Of a stretch of DNA of 64,000 bases, positions 37,627 through 45,460 are shown one piece after another. The DNA is taken from positions 29,096 through 93,095 of the forward strand of contig JABARQ010000015.1 of NCBI GenBank assembly GCA_019186985.1. The letters are read 5' to 3'. A program made the translations under genes and the position numbers. The notes under the pieces were generated by a model that worked only from the letters and a program-made list of their open reading frames with translations, did not search any database and was not told the origin of the DNA. This DNA comes from Prosthecobacter sp. (GTDB lineage: Bacteria; Verrucomicrobiota; Verrucomicrobiia; Verrucomicrobiales; Verrucomicrobiaceae). Every line of letters starts with the position of its first letter. Within the stretch, counting starts at the first letter, position 1.

Positions 37627-40437
37627 TCAGATTTCATCCAGGGACACCAGGATCTCACGCGGCTTGGCCCCGTCTCCGGGACCGATGATGCCGCGCATCT
37701 CCAGGATGTCCATCATGCGGGCGGCACGACCGTAGCCCAGGCGCAGCCGGCGCTGGAAGAGGCTGGTGCTCGCCTTGCGCTCCTGCCGCATGACCTCCAG
37801 GCACTTCTCCAGGATCTCCTCCTCCTCGCTGCTGATGCCGCTGGATTCACCCTCTTCGCCATCCCCCACGAAGTCGCCGCTTTCATCGTCGACACGCACG
37901 TCATAGACCGGCCTGCCCTGGCTGACGCAATGCTGCACGATGGCGTGGATTTCATCGTCGGTGACGAGGGCGCCCTGGCTGCGGATCGGCTGTGCACCGC
38001 CGGGCGGCACGTAAAGCATGTCGCCCTTGCCGACGAGGTTCTCGGCCCCCTTGCGGTCAAGGATGACACGGCTGTCGAGCGCCGACGCGACCTGGAAGGC
38101 GATGCGCGTGGGGATGTTCGCCTTGATGACGCCGGTGATGACGTCGGCGCGCGGTGTCTGTGTGGCGACAATGAGATGGATGCCTGCGGCACGCGCCATC
38201 TGGGTGATGCGGGCGATGGCGCCTTCGATGTCGGCGGGAGCCGTCTGCATGAGGTCGGCAAGCTCGTCGATGATCACCACGATGTAGGGCAGCGTGTCGG
38301 GGATCACCATCTCCTGACGACGCGGCGGCGGAGCCTCCGAATCTCCGGTCCAGGTGCCGCTGTCGTCGATGGGAAGGATGTCCTCCTCATCTTCATCCGG
38401 CAGGTTCACCTCATGGGTGTTCTCGTTTTCATCGTCCCAGGGCGCAGAGGAATCCGCGATGTAATCCAGGCGGACCTGTTCAGGGTGCTTGCCATCCTGC
38501 GCCGCGTCGGCCAGCGCCGCGGCCTGGGCGAAGGCATTTGAGCGGCGCACCGGCTTCTTCATCTCCTGAGCAAACTCATCCACGGCGGCAATGCTGCTGC
38601 CAAACGGCACATCAGGGGCGATGGAGGCCACCTTGGGCGCGGCGGCGGACTTGGCGACAACGGCGGCCTTCGGCCTCGGAGCCGGAGCGACGGCGCGGTT
38701 TCCGCCAGGTGCCGGGGCGGCGCCGGGCATGTTCGTGGAGAGACGCTTGCGGTTGCGGTTGTTGAAGGCCTCGAAGTTCCGGCAGGCCTCGCTGGCGAAC
38801 ATCTGATAGCGGTTCTCCATCTCCTTCACCACCCAGCGCAGGGCCATCAGCGCCTTTTTCGGATCTGTAACCACCGGCAGCGCCAGATGCGGCAGGTCGG
38901 CGTAGTTCTGCATCTCCACGACCTTCGGGTCGATCATGATGAAGCGCAGCTCGTCCGGTGCAAAACGGCAGAGCAGGCTGGTGATGATGCCGTTGATGCA
39001 CACCGACTTTCCCGACCCCGTGGCACCGGCCACGAGAAGGTGGGGCATCGAGGCCAGATCGCCGATGATCGTCTTTCCATACACGTCCTTGCCAAGGGCG
39101 ATCGGGATCTTGGCCTTGCCATTGGTGAACACCTCGTCCTCCAGCAGCTCACGAATCGGCACCACCACCTTGTCGCGGTTGGCCAGCTCGATGCCGACCG
39201 TGTCCTTCCCAGGGATGGGGGCGAGGATGTTGATGCGTTCGGCGCAGGTGGCGCGGGCGATGTCATCGTCCAGCGCGGCGATCCGGGCCACGCGCAGTCC
39301 ATCCACCGGCCGCACTTCATAACGGGTGATGGCCGGGCCGCGGGTGATGTCGCCAGCCTCCACCTTGACGCCAAACGAGGCCAGGGAGCGGACGATGGTC
39401 TCCTGCACGGCCAGCATTTCCTTCTTGTCCACCGGGCGCGCCGCCTCCTCAGGCCAGTGCAGCAGGTCAAGCTCGGGAAGCTGGTAATCCTTGAACAGCA
39501 CGGTCAGGCTGCCGAGCGTGCCATGCGGCGCCTGCTCCAGCTTCTGGGCGCGCTTTTTCTGCCAGACATCGGAAAGATTGGGCTTGTCCTTGTTGTCATC
39601 CTGATGCGAGCGCGACACGGAGGCGTCGATGATCTTCGGTTCAAAGGTCAGACCCAGCTCAGGCGTGACCATTTTCCCGCCGGAAACCGCCGGAGCGGTG
39701 TCTGGCGCCACTTCAGCAGGCTTTTTCCGACGCGGTGTGGGGGTGGACAAACCCCTCGCAGCCGCCTCAGCCGCTGCGGCTTCTTCTTCGGCAAGCTGGG
39801 CGGCAATCTCCCGGCGGATGCGGGCCTGCTCAATCCAGCGCTCAATCTCCAGACGAATCTCCTGAATGACCAGCATCGGATGCAGACCGCTGGCCAGGAA
39901 AAAGCCGACTCCGTAGATGCCGAGCAGCAGAATGGTGGAGCCCAGGGTGCCGAGAAGGCTGGCAAAAATGCTGCCGCCGATCAGATAACCCAGTCCGCCG
40001 CCTCCGCCGTGGGGCGTGATGTCATCCCGGGAATCCAGGATGCCCTGCACGGCCAGAATCGCCGCCGCACTGATGACCATGAGGGCCACGCCAAGCCAGG
40101 ACCGGCCTGTGACCTTGATGCTGGAGGCCAGCTTGCAGACGCCGAACCAGGTCATGCTGACCGGCAGAAGGTAGATCGCCCAGCCAGCCAGCCAGAGACC
40201 CGCCCAGGCCAGGATGGCGCCCACCACGCCGATGAAATTGCGTGTCACCGTGTCCTCCTCCAGGGCGAGCGAACCCGGGATCCAGTTCGGCAGGTCACGG
40301 GGGTCGTACGAAATCAGCGCCAGCAGCAGCATCGCCGCCAGCACCAGGAGGCTGATCCCGATGGGATCATTCCATGCGCTGGCCTGCTTCTGATCACGAG
40401 CGCGTGGAGGACGAGCAGCATTGGCAGCCGGGGGCAT
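37627..40437 (-). CDS. ftsK: DNA translocase FtsK/SpoIIIE
   Basis: A 936-residue septal DNA pump that clears and positions chromosome termini during division. Four N-terminal membrane segments lie within residues 28-185 (for example GISLLVLAAMLLLALISY and ILLLGIYGVGFFLASG), followed by a charged linker. The alpha domain includes YEVRPVDGLRVARI. In the RecA-like beta domain Walker A is VAGATGSGKSVCING (about residue 463), with IMIDPKVVEMQNY, and Walker B is YIVVIIDELADLM (about residue 712). After these come LIVATQTPRADVITG and the C-terminal winged-helix gamma domain (SLFQRRLRLGYGRAARMMDI...GIIG) that reads KOPS-type sites. Residues about 560-708, between the Walker motifs, form a long Ala/Pro-rich then acidic insert, far longer than the roughly 40 residues in E. 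coli. The 242-base gap upstream, shared with divergent cstA, is AT-rich near 40465-40510 and probably holds both promoters. Confidence 0.95.
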   Translation of the reverse strand: MPPAANAARPPRARDQKQASAWNDPIGISLLVLAAMLLLALISYDPRDLPNWIPGSLALEEDTVTRNFIGVVGAILAWAGLWLAGWAIYLLPVSMTWFGVCKLASSIKVTGRSWLGVALMVISAAAILAVQGILDSRDDITPHGGGGGLGYLIGGSIFASLLGTLGSTILLLGIYGVGFFLASGLHPMLVIQEIRLEIERWIEQARIRREIAAQLAEEEAAAAEAAARGLSTPTPRRKKPAEVAPDTAPAVSGGKMVTPELGLTFEPKIIDASVSRSHQDDNKDKPNLSDVWQKKRAQKLEQAPHGTLGSLTVLFKDYQLPELDLLHWPEEAARPVDKKEMLAVQETIVRSLASFGVKVEAGDITRGPAITRYEVRPVDGLRVARIAALDDDIARATCAERINILAPIPGKDTVGIELANRDKVVVPIRELLEDEVFTNGKAKIPIALGKDVYGKTIIGDLASMPHLLVAGATGSGKSVCINGIITSLLCRFAPDELRFIMIDPKVVEMQNYADLPHLALPVVTDPKKALMALRWVVKEMENRYQMFASEACRNFEAFNNRNRKRLSTNMPGAAPAPGGNRAVAPAPRPKAAVVAKSAAAPKVASIAPDVPFGSSIAAVDEFAQEMKKPVRRSNAFAQAAALADAAQDGKHPEQVRLDYIADSSAPWDDENENTHEVNLPDEDEEDILPIDDSGTWTGDSEAPPPRRQEMVIPDTLPYIVVIIDELADLMQTAPADIEGAIARITQMARAAGIHLIVATQTPRADVITGVIKANIPTRIAFQVASALDSRVILDRKGAENLVGKGDMLYVPPGGAQPIRSQGALVTDDEIHAIVQHCVSQGRPVYDVRVDDESGDFVGDGEEGESSGISSEEEEILEKCLEVMRQERKASTSLFQRRLRLGYGRAARMMDILEMRGIIGPGDGAKPREILVSLDEI

Positions 40438-40679
40438 GGTTCAGCGGGGGCAAAAGGTTCAAGAAACTATAATTGCTTAAATAAGCCGAAATATCAGGCA
40501 AACTCAATCAGGAAGTCGCCAGGCAGGCCTGCCATTTTTCCTCCCCGCCCCGTACCACCCTCTCCCGGTCGGAGAATAAAAATCTTTCACGCCTTCCACA
40601 GCGTGAATCTCGCTGCGCAGCATCGCTGTTTTCCCTCCTTGCGAGGGGCAGCCGCCTTCTCTAGGCTCGGCGTTCCCGT

Positions 40680-42722
40680 ATGCCCAAACCTCTCCGTCTT
40701 CTCCTCTGGCTTGCCATCTCCGCGCTCGGCGCCGGTTCCGTCGCCTTCACGGCCTTCCATCAAGGTGAAACCATCAACGCCCTGTGGATCGTGGTGGCCG
40801 GGCTCTGCTCGTTTGCCGTGGCCTACCGGTTTTACAGCAAGTGGCTGGTGACCAAGGTGCTGGTGCTGGACAAGCAGCGGGCCACCCCGGCGCACACCAA
40901 GCAGGACGGCAAGGACTTCGTGCCCACCAACCAATGGGTGGTCTTCGGCCACCACTTCGCCGCCATCGCCGGCCCTGGTCCGCTGGTCGGTCCCGTGCTG
41001 GCCTCGCAGTTCGGCTACCTGCCCGGGACCCTCTGGATCCTCATCGGCGCCACCCTCGGCGGTGGAGTTCATGACGCCATCGTCATGTTTGCCAGCATCC
41101 GGCGCGGCGGCAAATCCGTCGGGCAGATGCTCAAGGAGGAGGTGAATTCCGTGGTCGGCTTCGTCGCCATGGTTTCCATCCTGGCGATCATGACCATCCT
41201 GCTGGCCGTCCTCGGCCTCGTGGTGGTCAAGGCGCTTGCCGAGAGCCCCTGGGGCCTGTTCACCATCGCCATGACCATCCCGCTGGCCTTCATCATGGGC
41301 TTTGGTCACACGATCCTGAAGATCAGCGTACGGGACGTCACCATCTTCGGCATTGTCGGACTGCTGGTCAGCGTCTGGGCTGGCAGCAAGCTGGAGGTCT
41401 GGGGCATCCAGCACTGGTTTGACTTCAGCGGCACCTCCCTGGCCTGGTCCATCATGATCTACGGCTTCGCCGCCTCCGTGCTGCCGGTCTGGATGCTCCT
41501 GGCGCCGCGCGACTACCTCAGCACCTTCATGAAGATCGGCACCGTGGCCGTGCTGGCCGTGGCGGTCATCTTTGTCGCCCCCGAGCTGCAGATGCCGAAG
41601 CTGACCAAGTTCATCGACGGCTCCGGCCTCGTCTTCGGCGGCAAGATCTTCCCGTTTGTCTTCATCACCATCGCCTGCGGCGCCATCTCCGGCTTCCACG
41701 CCCTGATCTCGAGCGGCACGACGCCGAAGATGCTCGACCGCGAGGACAGCATCCGCAGCGTCGCCTACGGCGCGATGGTCACCGAAATGCTGGTCGCTCT
41801 CATGGCCCTCGTCGCCGCCTGCGCCCTCGTTCCCGGCGAATACTTCGCCATCAACGCCGGCATCAACAAGACGATGCCGCCTGACCAGGTGGTGAAGGTC
41901 ATCACCGAAGCCGGTTACCCCGTGACGGTCGAAGGCATGAACAAGCTCGCCGCCGACATCGGTGAAAAGACCATGTTCGGCCGCGCCGGCGGAGCACCGA
42001 CCTTCGCCGTGGGCATGGCGCAGATGTTCGCCCGCGCCTTTGGTGAAAGCTGGATGGCCTTCTGGTATCACTTCGCCATCATGTTTGAGGCCCTCTTCAT
42101 CCTCACCACCATCGATGCCGGCACCCGCGTCGGCCGTTTCATCCTCCAGGACTTCATGGGCAACCTCTGGAAACCCCTCGGCAACACCCGGAGCCTTCCC
42201 TCCAACGTTTTCGCCAGCGCCCTGCTCGTCTCCGGCTGGGGCTACTTCCTCTACCAGGGCGTCGTCGATCCCCTCGGCGGCATCAACACTCTCTGGCCGC
42301 TCTTCGGCATCGCCAACCAGCTCCTCGCCGTCATCGCCTTCTGCCTCGGCACCACCATCCTCATCAAAATGGGCAAGGCCCGCTACATGGCCGTCACCGT
42401 CGTCCCCCTGGTCTTCCTGATGAGCGCAACCTTCAGCGCGGGTTACATCAAAATCTTCGACGCTGATCCCAAGATGGGCTTCATCGCCGCCGCAAAATCC
42501 TTCGGCCAGAAGCTGGCGGCCGGCGGCACGGACCAGCAGATGAAGGAATGGTCCGCCCAGCAGTTCAATTTCAACGTCGACACCTTCGTCACCGGCTTCT
42601 TCCTCGCCGCCGTGGCGATCATCTTCCTGGGCTGCCTGGCCGAATGGGTGAAGCTGCTCAAGGGCGCCAAGCAGTCCGTGCTGCACGAAGACCCCTACGT
42701 GACGCTGCCCGACGCAGCCTGA
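40680..42722 (+). CDS. cstA: Carbon starvation protein CstA family transporter
   Basis: A 680-residue integral membrane protein with at least 14 hydrophobic segments. The family signature FGHHFAAIAGPGPLVGPVLA, followed by FGYLPGTLWILIGATLGGGVHD, is present around residues 84-130. SGTTPKMLDRE and LFILTTIDAGTRVGRFILQD also match CstA. The C-terminal part (WPLFGIANQLLAVIAFCLGT) is the DUF4161-like end. CstA proteins take up pyruvate and/or peptides when carbon is limiting. The length is close to the usual 690-700. The gene is divergent from ftsK and is followed after 19 bases by the TPM gene. An antisense ORF of 718 codons covers the whole gene and is an artefact of GC-rich codon use. Confidence 0.93.
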   Translation: MPKPLRLLLWLAISALGAGSVAFTAFHQGETINALWIVVAGLCSFAVAYRFYSKWLVTKVLVLDKQRATPAHTKQDGKDFVPTNQWVVFGHHFAAIAGPGPLVGPVLASQFGYLPGTLWILIGATLGGGVHDAIVMFASIRRGGKSVGQMLKEEVNSVVGFVAMVSILAIMTILLAVLGLVVVKALAESPWGLFTIAMTIPLAFIMGFGHTILKISVRDVTIFGIVGLLVSVWAGSKLEVWGIQHWFDFSGTSLAWSIMIYGFAASVLPVWMLLAPRDYLSTFMKIGTVAVLAVAVIFVAPELQMPKLTKFIDGSGLVFGGKIFPFVFITIACGAISGFHALISSGTTPKMLDREDSIRSVAYGAMVTEMLVALMALVAACALVPGEYFAINAGINKTMPPDQVVKVITEAGYPVTVEGMNKLAADIGEKTMFGRAGGAPTFAVGMAQMFARAFGESWMAFWYHFAIMFEALFILTTIDAGTRVGRFILQDFMGNLWKPLGNTRSLPSNVFASALLVSGWGYFLYQGVVDPLGGINTLWPLFGIANQLLAVIAFCLGTTILIKMGKARYMAVTVVPLVFLMSATFSAGYIKIFDADPKMGFIAAAKSFGQKLAAGGTDQQMKEWSAQQFNFNVDTFVTGFFLAAVAIIFLGCLAEWVKLLKGAKQSVLHEDPYVTLPDAA

Positions 42723-42741
42723 AGAATCCTCCCCTTTCCTC

Positions 42742-43371
42742 ATGCGCTGCCCGGCCTGTCGCCAGCCTGTACGCGAGGGCGTCGAGTCCTGCCCGGCCTG
42801 CGGCTTGACCCTGGCGGCGCTCGACCCGCACCTCGGCCTGCCGCCTCAGCTCACCGCCCCGGTGGCCGATCCCCAGGGGCTGCTGAGCGCTGGACAAACG
42901 CGCACCATGACCGCCGCCGTGCGAAGCCTGGAACAGGGCTTTCCTGACATCCATGCCCTTGTCGTGGCGGCCTCGGCTCCCGAGGGCCTGACACCCGAGC
43001 TTTACGCCTTCTGGCTCTTCAACCGCACCGGCCTGTTCAGCCCTGTGGAAAAAGGCGGCGACAACCACGGCCTGCTTCTGTTTCTCGACGCCTCCTCTCA
43101 TCGTGCCGTGGCCGTGCTTGGCTATGGACTGGAGCCTCTGTTTCCCGAATCCGCCATCACCACCGCCCTGGAACTCGCCACCGAAGCCCTCACCCGCCGC
43201 AGTCCGGCCGACGCCTGCCTGAATTTCTTCAACGAGCTTCAGCAGCAGTTCCACCACGCCGCCAGCCAATGGCCGGCCGTGTTTGGTGAAGTGACGGCCG
43301 CCCCCTGGTTCGAATCCGCCACGGGCGCCCTGGAGCTTCCCCAGTCGGCCCTGGCGGATGAACTTTTTTAA
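42742..43371 (+). CDS. Zinc-ribbon plus TPM-domain protein
   Basis: A 209-residue protein. A double-knuckle zinc ribbon opens it (CPACRQ, then CPACG; residues 3-21). Then comes a TPM domain: VADPQGLLSAGQTRTMTAAV, HALVVAASAPEGL, FNRTGLFSPVEKGGDNHGLL and AVAVLGYGLEPLFPESAI. TPM (YgcG-type) domains occur in membrane-associated bacterial proteins and in plant photosystem II repair factors. Most bacterial TPM proteins have a signal peptide and a C-terminal membrane helix; both are missing here, so this copy appears cytoplasmic. It ends 5 bases before the DUF1460 gene and is probably cotranscribed with it. The role is unknown. Confidence 0.78.
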   Translation: MRCPACRQPVREGVESCPACGLTLAALDPHLGLPPQLTAPVADPQGLLSAGQTRTMTAAVRSLEQGFPDIHALVVAASAPEGLTPELYAFWLFNRTGLFSPVEKGGDNHGLLLFLDASSHRAVAVLGYGLEPLFPESAITTALELATEALTRRSPADACLNFFNELQQQFHHAASQWPAVFGEVTAAPWFESATGALELPQSALADELF

Positions 43372-43376
43372 ACCTC

Positions 43377-44252
43377 ATGCGCCGCCGCCACCTCCTGATC
43401 TCCCTGCCCGGACTGCTGCTCCAGGCCCGGGCCGAGGAATGCCTGCCGCGCTCCCGGACTTTCATCGGCGACGCCCGCTTCCGTGCGCTCTGCGCCCAGG
43501 CACGCCAGGGACGCTGGCACCGGCTGCCCATCGGCGAACGCGTCGCCGCCTTCGGCCAGGCCATGGTCGGCACGCCCTATGTCGGCTTCACGCTGGAGAT
43601 CGACGACCACATCGAATCCCCCTCGGTCAACTTCACCGGCCTCGACTGCTGGACCTTCTTTGAAACCGCCCTCGCCCTGGCCCGCATGACCCGCCGCCCG
43701 GACTTCCAGGACGACCCGGCCCTGCTGCTGCACGAAGTCGAGTCGACCCGTTATCGCTCCGGCCGCTGCACCGGCGGCTACCTCGAACGCATTCATTATC
43801 TCGAAGAATGGTTCCGAGACAACCACGCACGACGCAACATCCGTGACATCACCCGCGAACTTGCGCCCGTCGTACCGCTGAAGGGACGCAGGATTGATGA
43901 GATGACCGTGCTCTGGAAAAGCTACCGCTATCTGCGCGCCAATCCGGCGCTCAGGTCCGGCATGGCACGCATCGAGCAGGAATTGCAGCGCCATCCCTTT
44001 CATTACATCCCCAAGGCATCCGTCGCCGCCCTGGAACCCCGGCTTCAAAACGGCGACATCATCGGCATCGTCACCCACAAGCCGCATGTCTATTGCAGCC
44101 ATGTGGGTCTCATCGTCCGCACCCAGGACGGCGCCGCCAGGCTGATGCACGCCTCCTCGACCCATCAGCGGGTCGTCATCGACCGCCCGCTTTCCGGCTA
44201 CCTGGCCCAGTTTAAAAACCACGCAGGAATCATCGTGGCGCGCCCCGTTTAA
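43377..44252 (+). CDS. DUF1460 family N-acetylmuramoyl-L-alanine amidase-like protein
   Basis: A 291-residue exported protein. MRRRHLLISLPGLLLQARA looks like an RR-containing signal peptide. The DUF1460 core includes MVGTPYVGFTLEIDDHIESP, NFTGLDCWTFFETALALARM (with the catalytic cysteine in GLDCWT), RYRSGRCTGGYLERIHYLEEW, GDIIGIVTHKPHVYCSHVGL and LMHASSTHQRVV. The histidines after the cysteine complete an NlpC/P60-like Cys-His arrangement. Structurally characterised members of DUF1460 are predicted to cleave peptidoglycan stem amides. The start is 5 bases after the TPM gene stop. The likely site of action is the periplasm, in cell-wall turnover. Confidence 0.85.
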   Translation: MRRRHLLISLPGLLLQARAEECLPRSRTFIGDARFRALCAQARQGRWHRLPIGERVAAFGQAMVGTPYVGFTLEIDDHIESPSVNFTGLDCWTFFETALALARMTRRPDFQDDPALLLHEVESTRYRSGRCTGGYLERIHYLEEWFRDNHARRNIRDITRELAPVVPLKGRRIDEMTVLWKSYRYLRANPALRSGMARIEQELQRHPFHYIPKASVAALEPRLQNGDIIGIVTHKPHVYCSHVGLIVRTQDGAARLMHASSTHQRVVIDRPLSGYLAQFKNHAGIIVARPV

Positions 44253-44270
44253 GTGTGCCAGCATTTGCCC

Positions 44271-44939
44271 ATGTTCACGCCTCTGCTCGCTGACCTCGAC
44301 CCCGTGCAGATCATCATTGTGGTGATCGCCATGGCGGGCGGCTTCATCCAATGGCTCTGGAACCTGATCCAGCAGAGCCGAAGTGAAGCCGAAAGACGCC
44401 GTGCAGGCCCGCCCACGGACGAGGAAAGCGCGCTGCGTGAAGAAGCCTGGAAACGCCAGACCCAGGGAACACCAACACCGCCCCGACCATCACCCACGGC
44501 CACACCGCCCCCGGTCAACGACCCGTTCAGCACCGTCCGTGAGCTGTTTGAGCAGGTCAAACGTGAGGCCATGGAAGGCCAGAAACCGCAGCCCGCCGCA
44601 CCTCCGCCCATGAGGCAGCGCAGGCCCGCCTCAGCCCCCCGTCGCGGCACCGTGGCCGCCGAAGTGGCGGCACCGCCCTACAAGCCCGGCGTCAGACGTG
44701 GCAGCGTCCGCGAGGAAGCCAGCCCGAGCCTTGCCGCATCGGCAGCCGTCGTTACCCCCCAGGCCAGCCGGCCTTCGGCACCGGAACCGACGCCTCCCCA
44801 GGCTGTTCCCCAGACCACAATCTCGCCAGCCTGGACATCCCTGCTCAACTCCCCCGCCGGCCTTAAGCAGGCCTTCATTCTGCGCGAAATCTTAGGCCCG
44901 CCAAAAGCCTTGCAAACAGCCGGCGACTCGGCAGCTTGA
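44271..44939 (+). CDS. Single-helix membrane protein with proline-rich tail
   Basis: A 222-residue protein that I do not recognise. A membrane segment near the N-terminus (IIIVVIAMAGGFIQWLWNLI) is followed by a charged helix (SRSEAERRR...EESALREEAWKR) and a long Pro/Ala/Thr-rich, probably disordered stretch. It ends in a short conserved-looking segment (LNSPAGLKQAFILREILGPP) that is typical of small Verrucomicrobia proteins whose last 30 residues are their only ordered part. The ATG at 44271 is preferred to 44253, because it starts just before the membrane helix. The gene lies 18 bases after DUF1460 and 17 bases before tRNA-Leu. The function is unknown. Confidence 0.65.
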   Translation: MFTPLLADLDPVQIIIVVIAMAGGFIQWLWNLIQQSRSEAERRRAGPPTDEESALREEAWKRQTQGTPTPPRPSPTATPPPVNDPFSTVRELFEQVKREAMEGQKPQPAAPPPMRQRRPASAPRRGTVAAEVAAPPYKPGVRRGSVREEASPSLAASAAVVTPQASRPSAPEPTPPQAVPQTTISPAWTSLLNSPAGLKQAFILREILGPPKALQTAGDSAA

Positions 44940-44956
44940 TGCTCCTTCCACGCAAT

Positions 44957-45042
44957 GCCGGTGTGGTGAAATGGTAGACGCGCTAGACTCAAAATCTTGT
45001 GTCCGTGAGGACGTGTCGGTTCGAGTCCGACCACCGGTACCA
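44957..45042 (+). tRNA. tRNA-Leu (anticodon CAA)
   Basis: A class II tRNA of 86 bases including an encoded CCA. The acceptor stem is GCCGGTG (44957-44963) with CACCGGT (45032-45038, one G-T pair), the discriminator is A and CCA is at 45040-45042. The anticodon loop CTCAAAA puts CAA at 44990-44992. The variable arm (GTCC..GGAC) is long, as expected for leucine, and the T-arm contains GGTTCGAGTCC. A decayed integrase lies directly downstream, so its 3' end is a likely phage or island attachment site. Confidence 0.95.
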
Positions 45043-45067
45043 TCATTGATAATCAACGGATTATCTC

Positions 45068-45106
45068 ACCCCCCTGGGGGTAGCTTTGACACCCCCTCCG
45101 GTGTCA
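45068..45106. other. Two adjacent hairpins behind tRNA-Leu
   Basis: The first hairpin is ACCCCC/GGGGGT (45068-45081) followed by AGCTTTGA. The second is TGACACC, loop CCCTCC, GGTGTCA (45087-45106). They may end the tRNA transcript, and with the direct repeat that follows they may also be part of an old attachment-site arm region. Confidence 0.5.
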
Positions 45107-45107
45107 T

Positions 45108-45129
45108 GCATGACAAAAGCATGACAAAA
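45108..45129 (+). repeat. Tandem 11-base direct repeat (GCATGACAAAA x2)
   Basis: GCATGACAAAA occurs twice without a spacer at 45108-45118 and 45119-45129. It overlaps the start of the integrase remnant, 66 bases after the tRNA 3' end. Short direct repeats in this position are typical of arm-type binding sites for tyrosine integrases, so this may be a fossil integrase site. It also encodes the first residues of the remnant, which is an alternative explanation. Confidence 0.6.
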
Positions 45130-45398
45130 TCCGGGTTTACCCCCCGGAAATCGAGCCCCTCCATCGTCCGGGCCAAGCATGGCAGCGCTGTGGTGCAATC
45201 TATCAGGGCCAAGTGCGCGGCTGCACCCAATACACAGTGGTTTTCCACCTCAACGGTCAGCGCACGCGGCGCACCTTCGGTTCCCTCCAAAAAGCCAAGG
45301 CCGAGGCGAAGCTTGTTGCGCAACGGATTCAGGAAGGGTTGGCTTCACAGGATCGTTTGATGACGAAACGCCTGTTGAGGGGAAGTGCCTGCCTGTGA
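45121..45398 (+). pseudogene. Frameshifted, truncated tyrosine-integrase remnant (N-terminal arm-binding part)
   Basis: From the ATG at 45121 (or 45106) the frame encodes MTKSGFTPRK...VRAKHGSAVV. The similarity then moves to another frame, continuing IYQGQVRGCTQYTVVF, HLNGQRTRRTFGSLQKAKAE and AKLVAQRIQEGL until a stop at 45398. Adding one base near 45199 would join the two parts. The content matches the N-terminal region of planctomycete/verrucomicrobial tyrosine recombinases, where a V-K-H-G-x-x-x-V-x-I-Y opening is followed by a beta-hairpin with R-R-x-F and a basic helix. The core-binding and catalytic domains with the R-H-R-Y residues are absent. The position right behind tRNA-Leu fits an inactivated island integrase. 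From 45399 to the next gene at 45461 nothing else is seen. Confidence 0.65.
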
Positions 45399-45460
45399 CA
45401 CCTCCAGCGCATCCAAAGTTCGTCCTTTTTCCTATCCAGGTTTTCCATTAAATTCTGCTG

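Noticed and set aside
40455..40500. A promoter or palindromic operator around GCTTAAATAAGC upstream of ftsK
   Set aside because: The arms are only five bases with a two-base centre, and no -35/-10 pair at standard spacing was found. AT-richness alone is weak evidence.
38887..40851. A 654-codon plus-strand frame over ftsK
   Set aside because: The minus strand has all FtsK motifs. The antisense frame crosses the ftsK/cstA promoter gap and has no protein features.
40587..42743. A 718-codon minus-strand frame over cstA
   Set aside because: The plus strand encodes a complete CstA with family motifs. The antisense translation is an Asp/Gly/His-rich string typical of antisense frames in high-GC genes.
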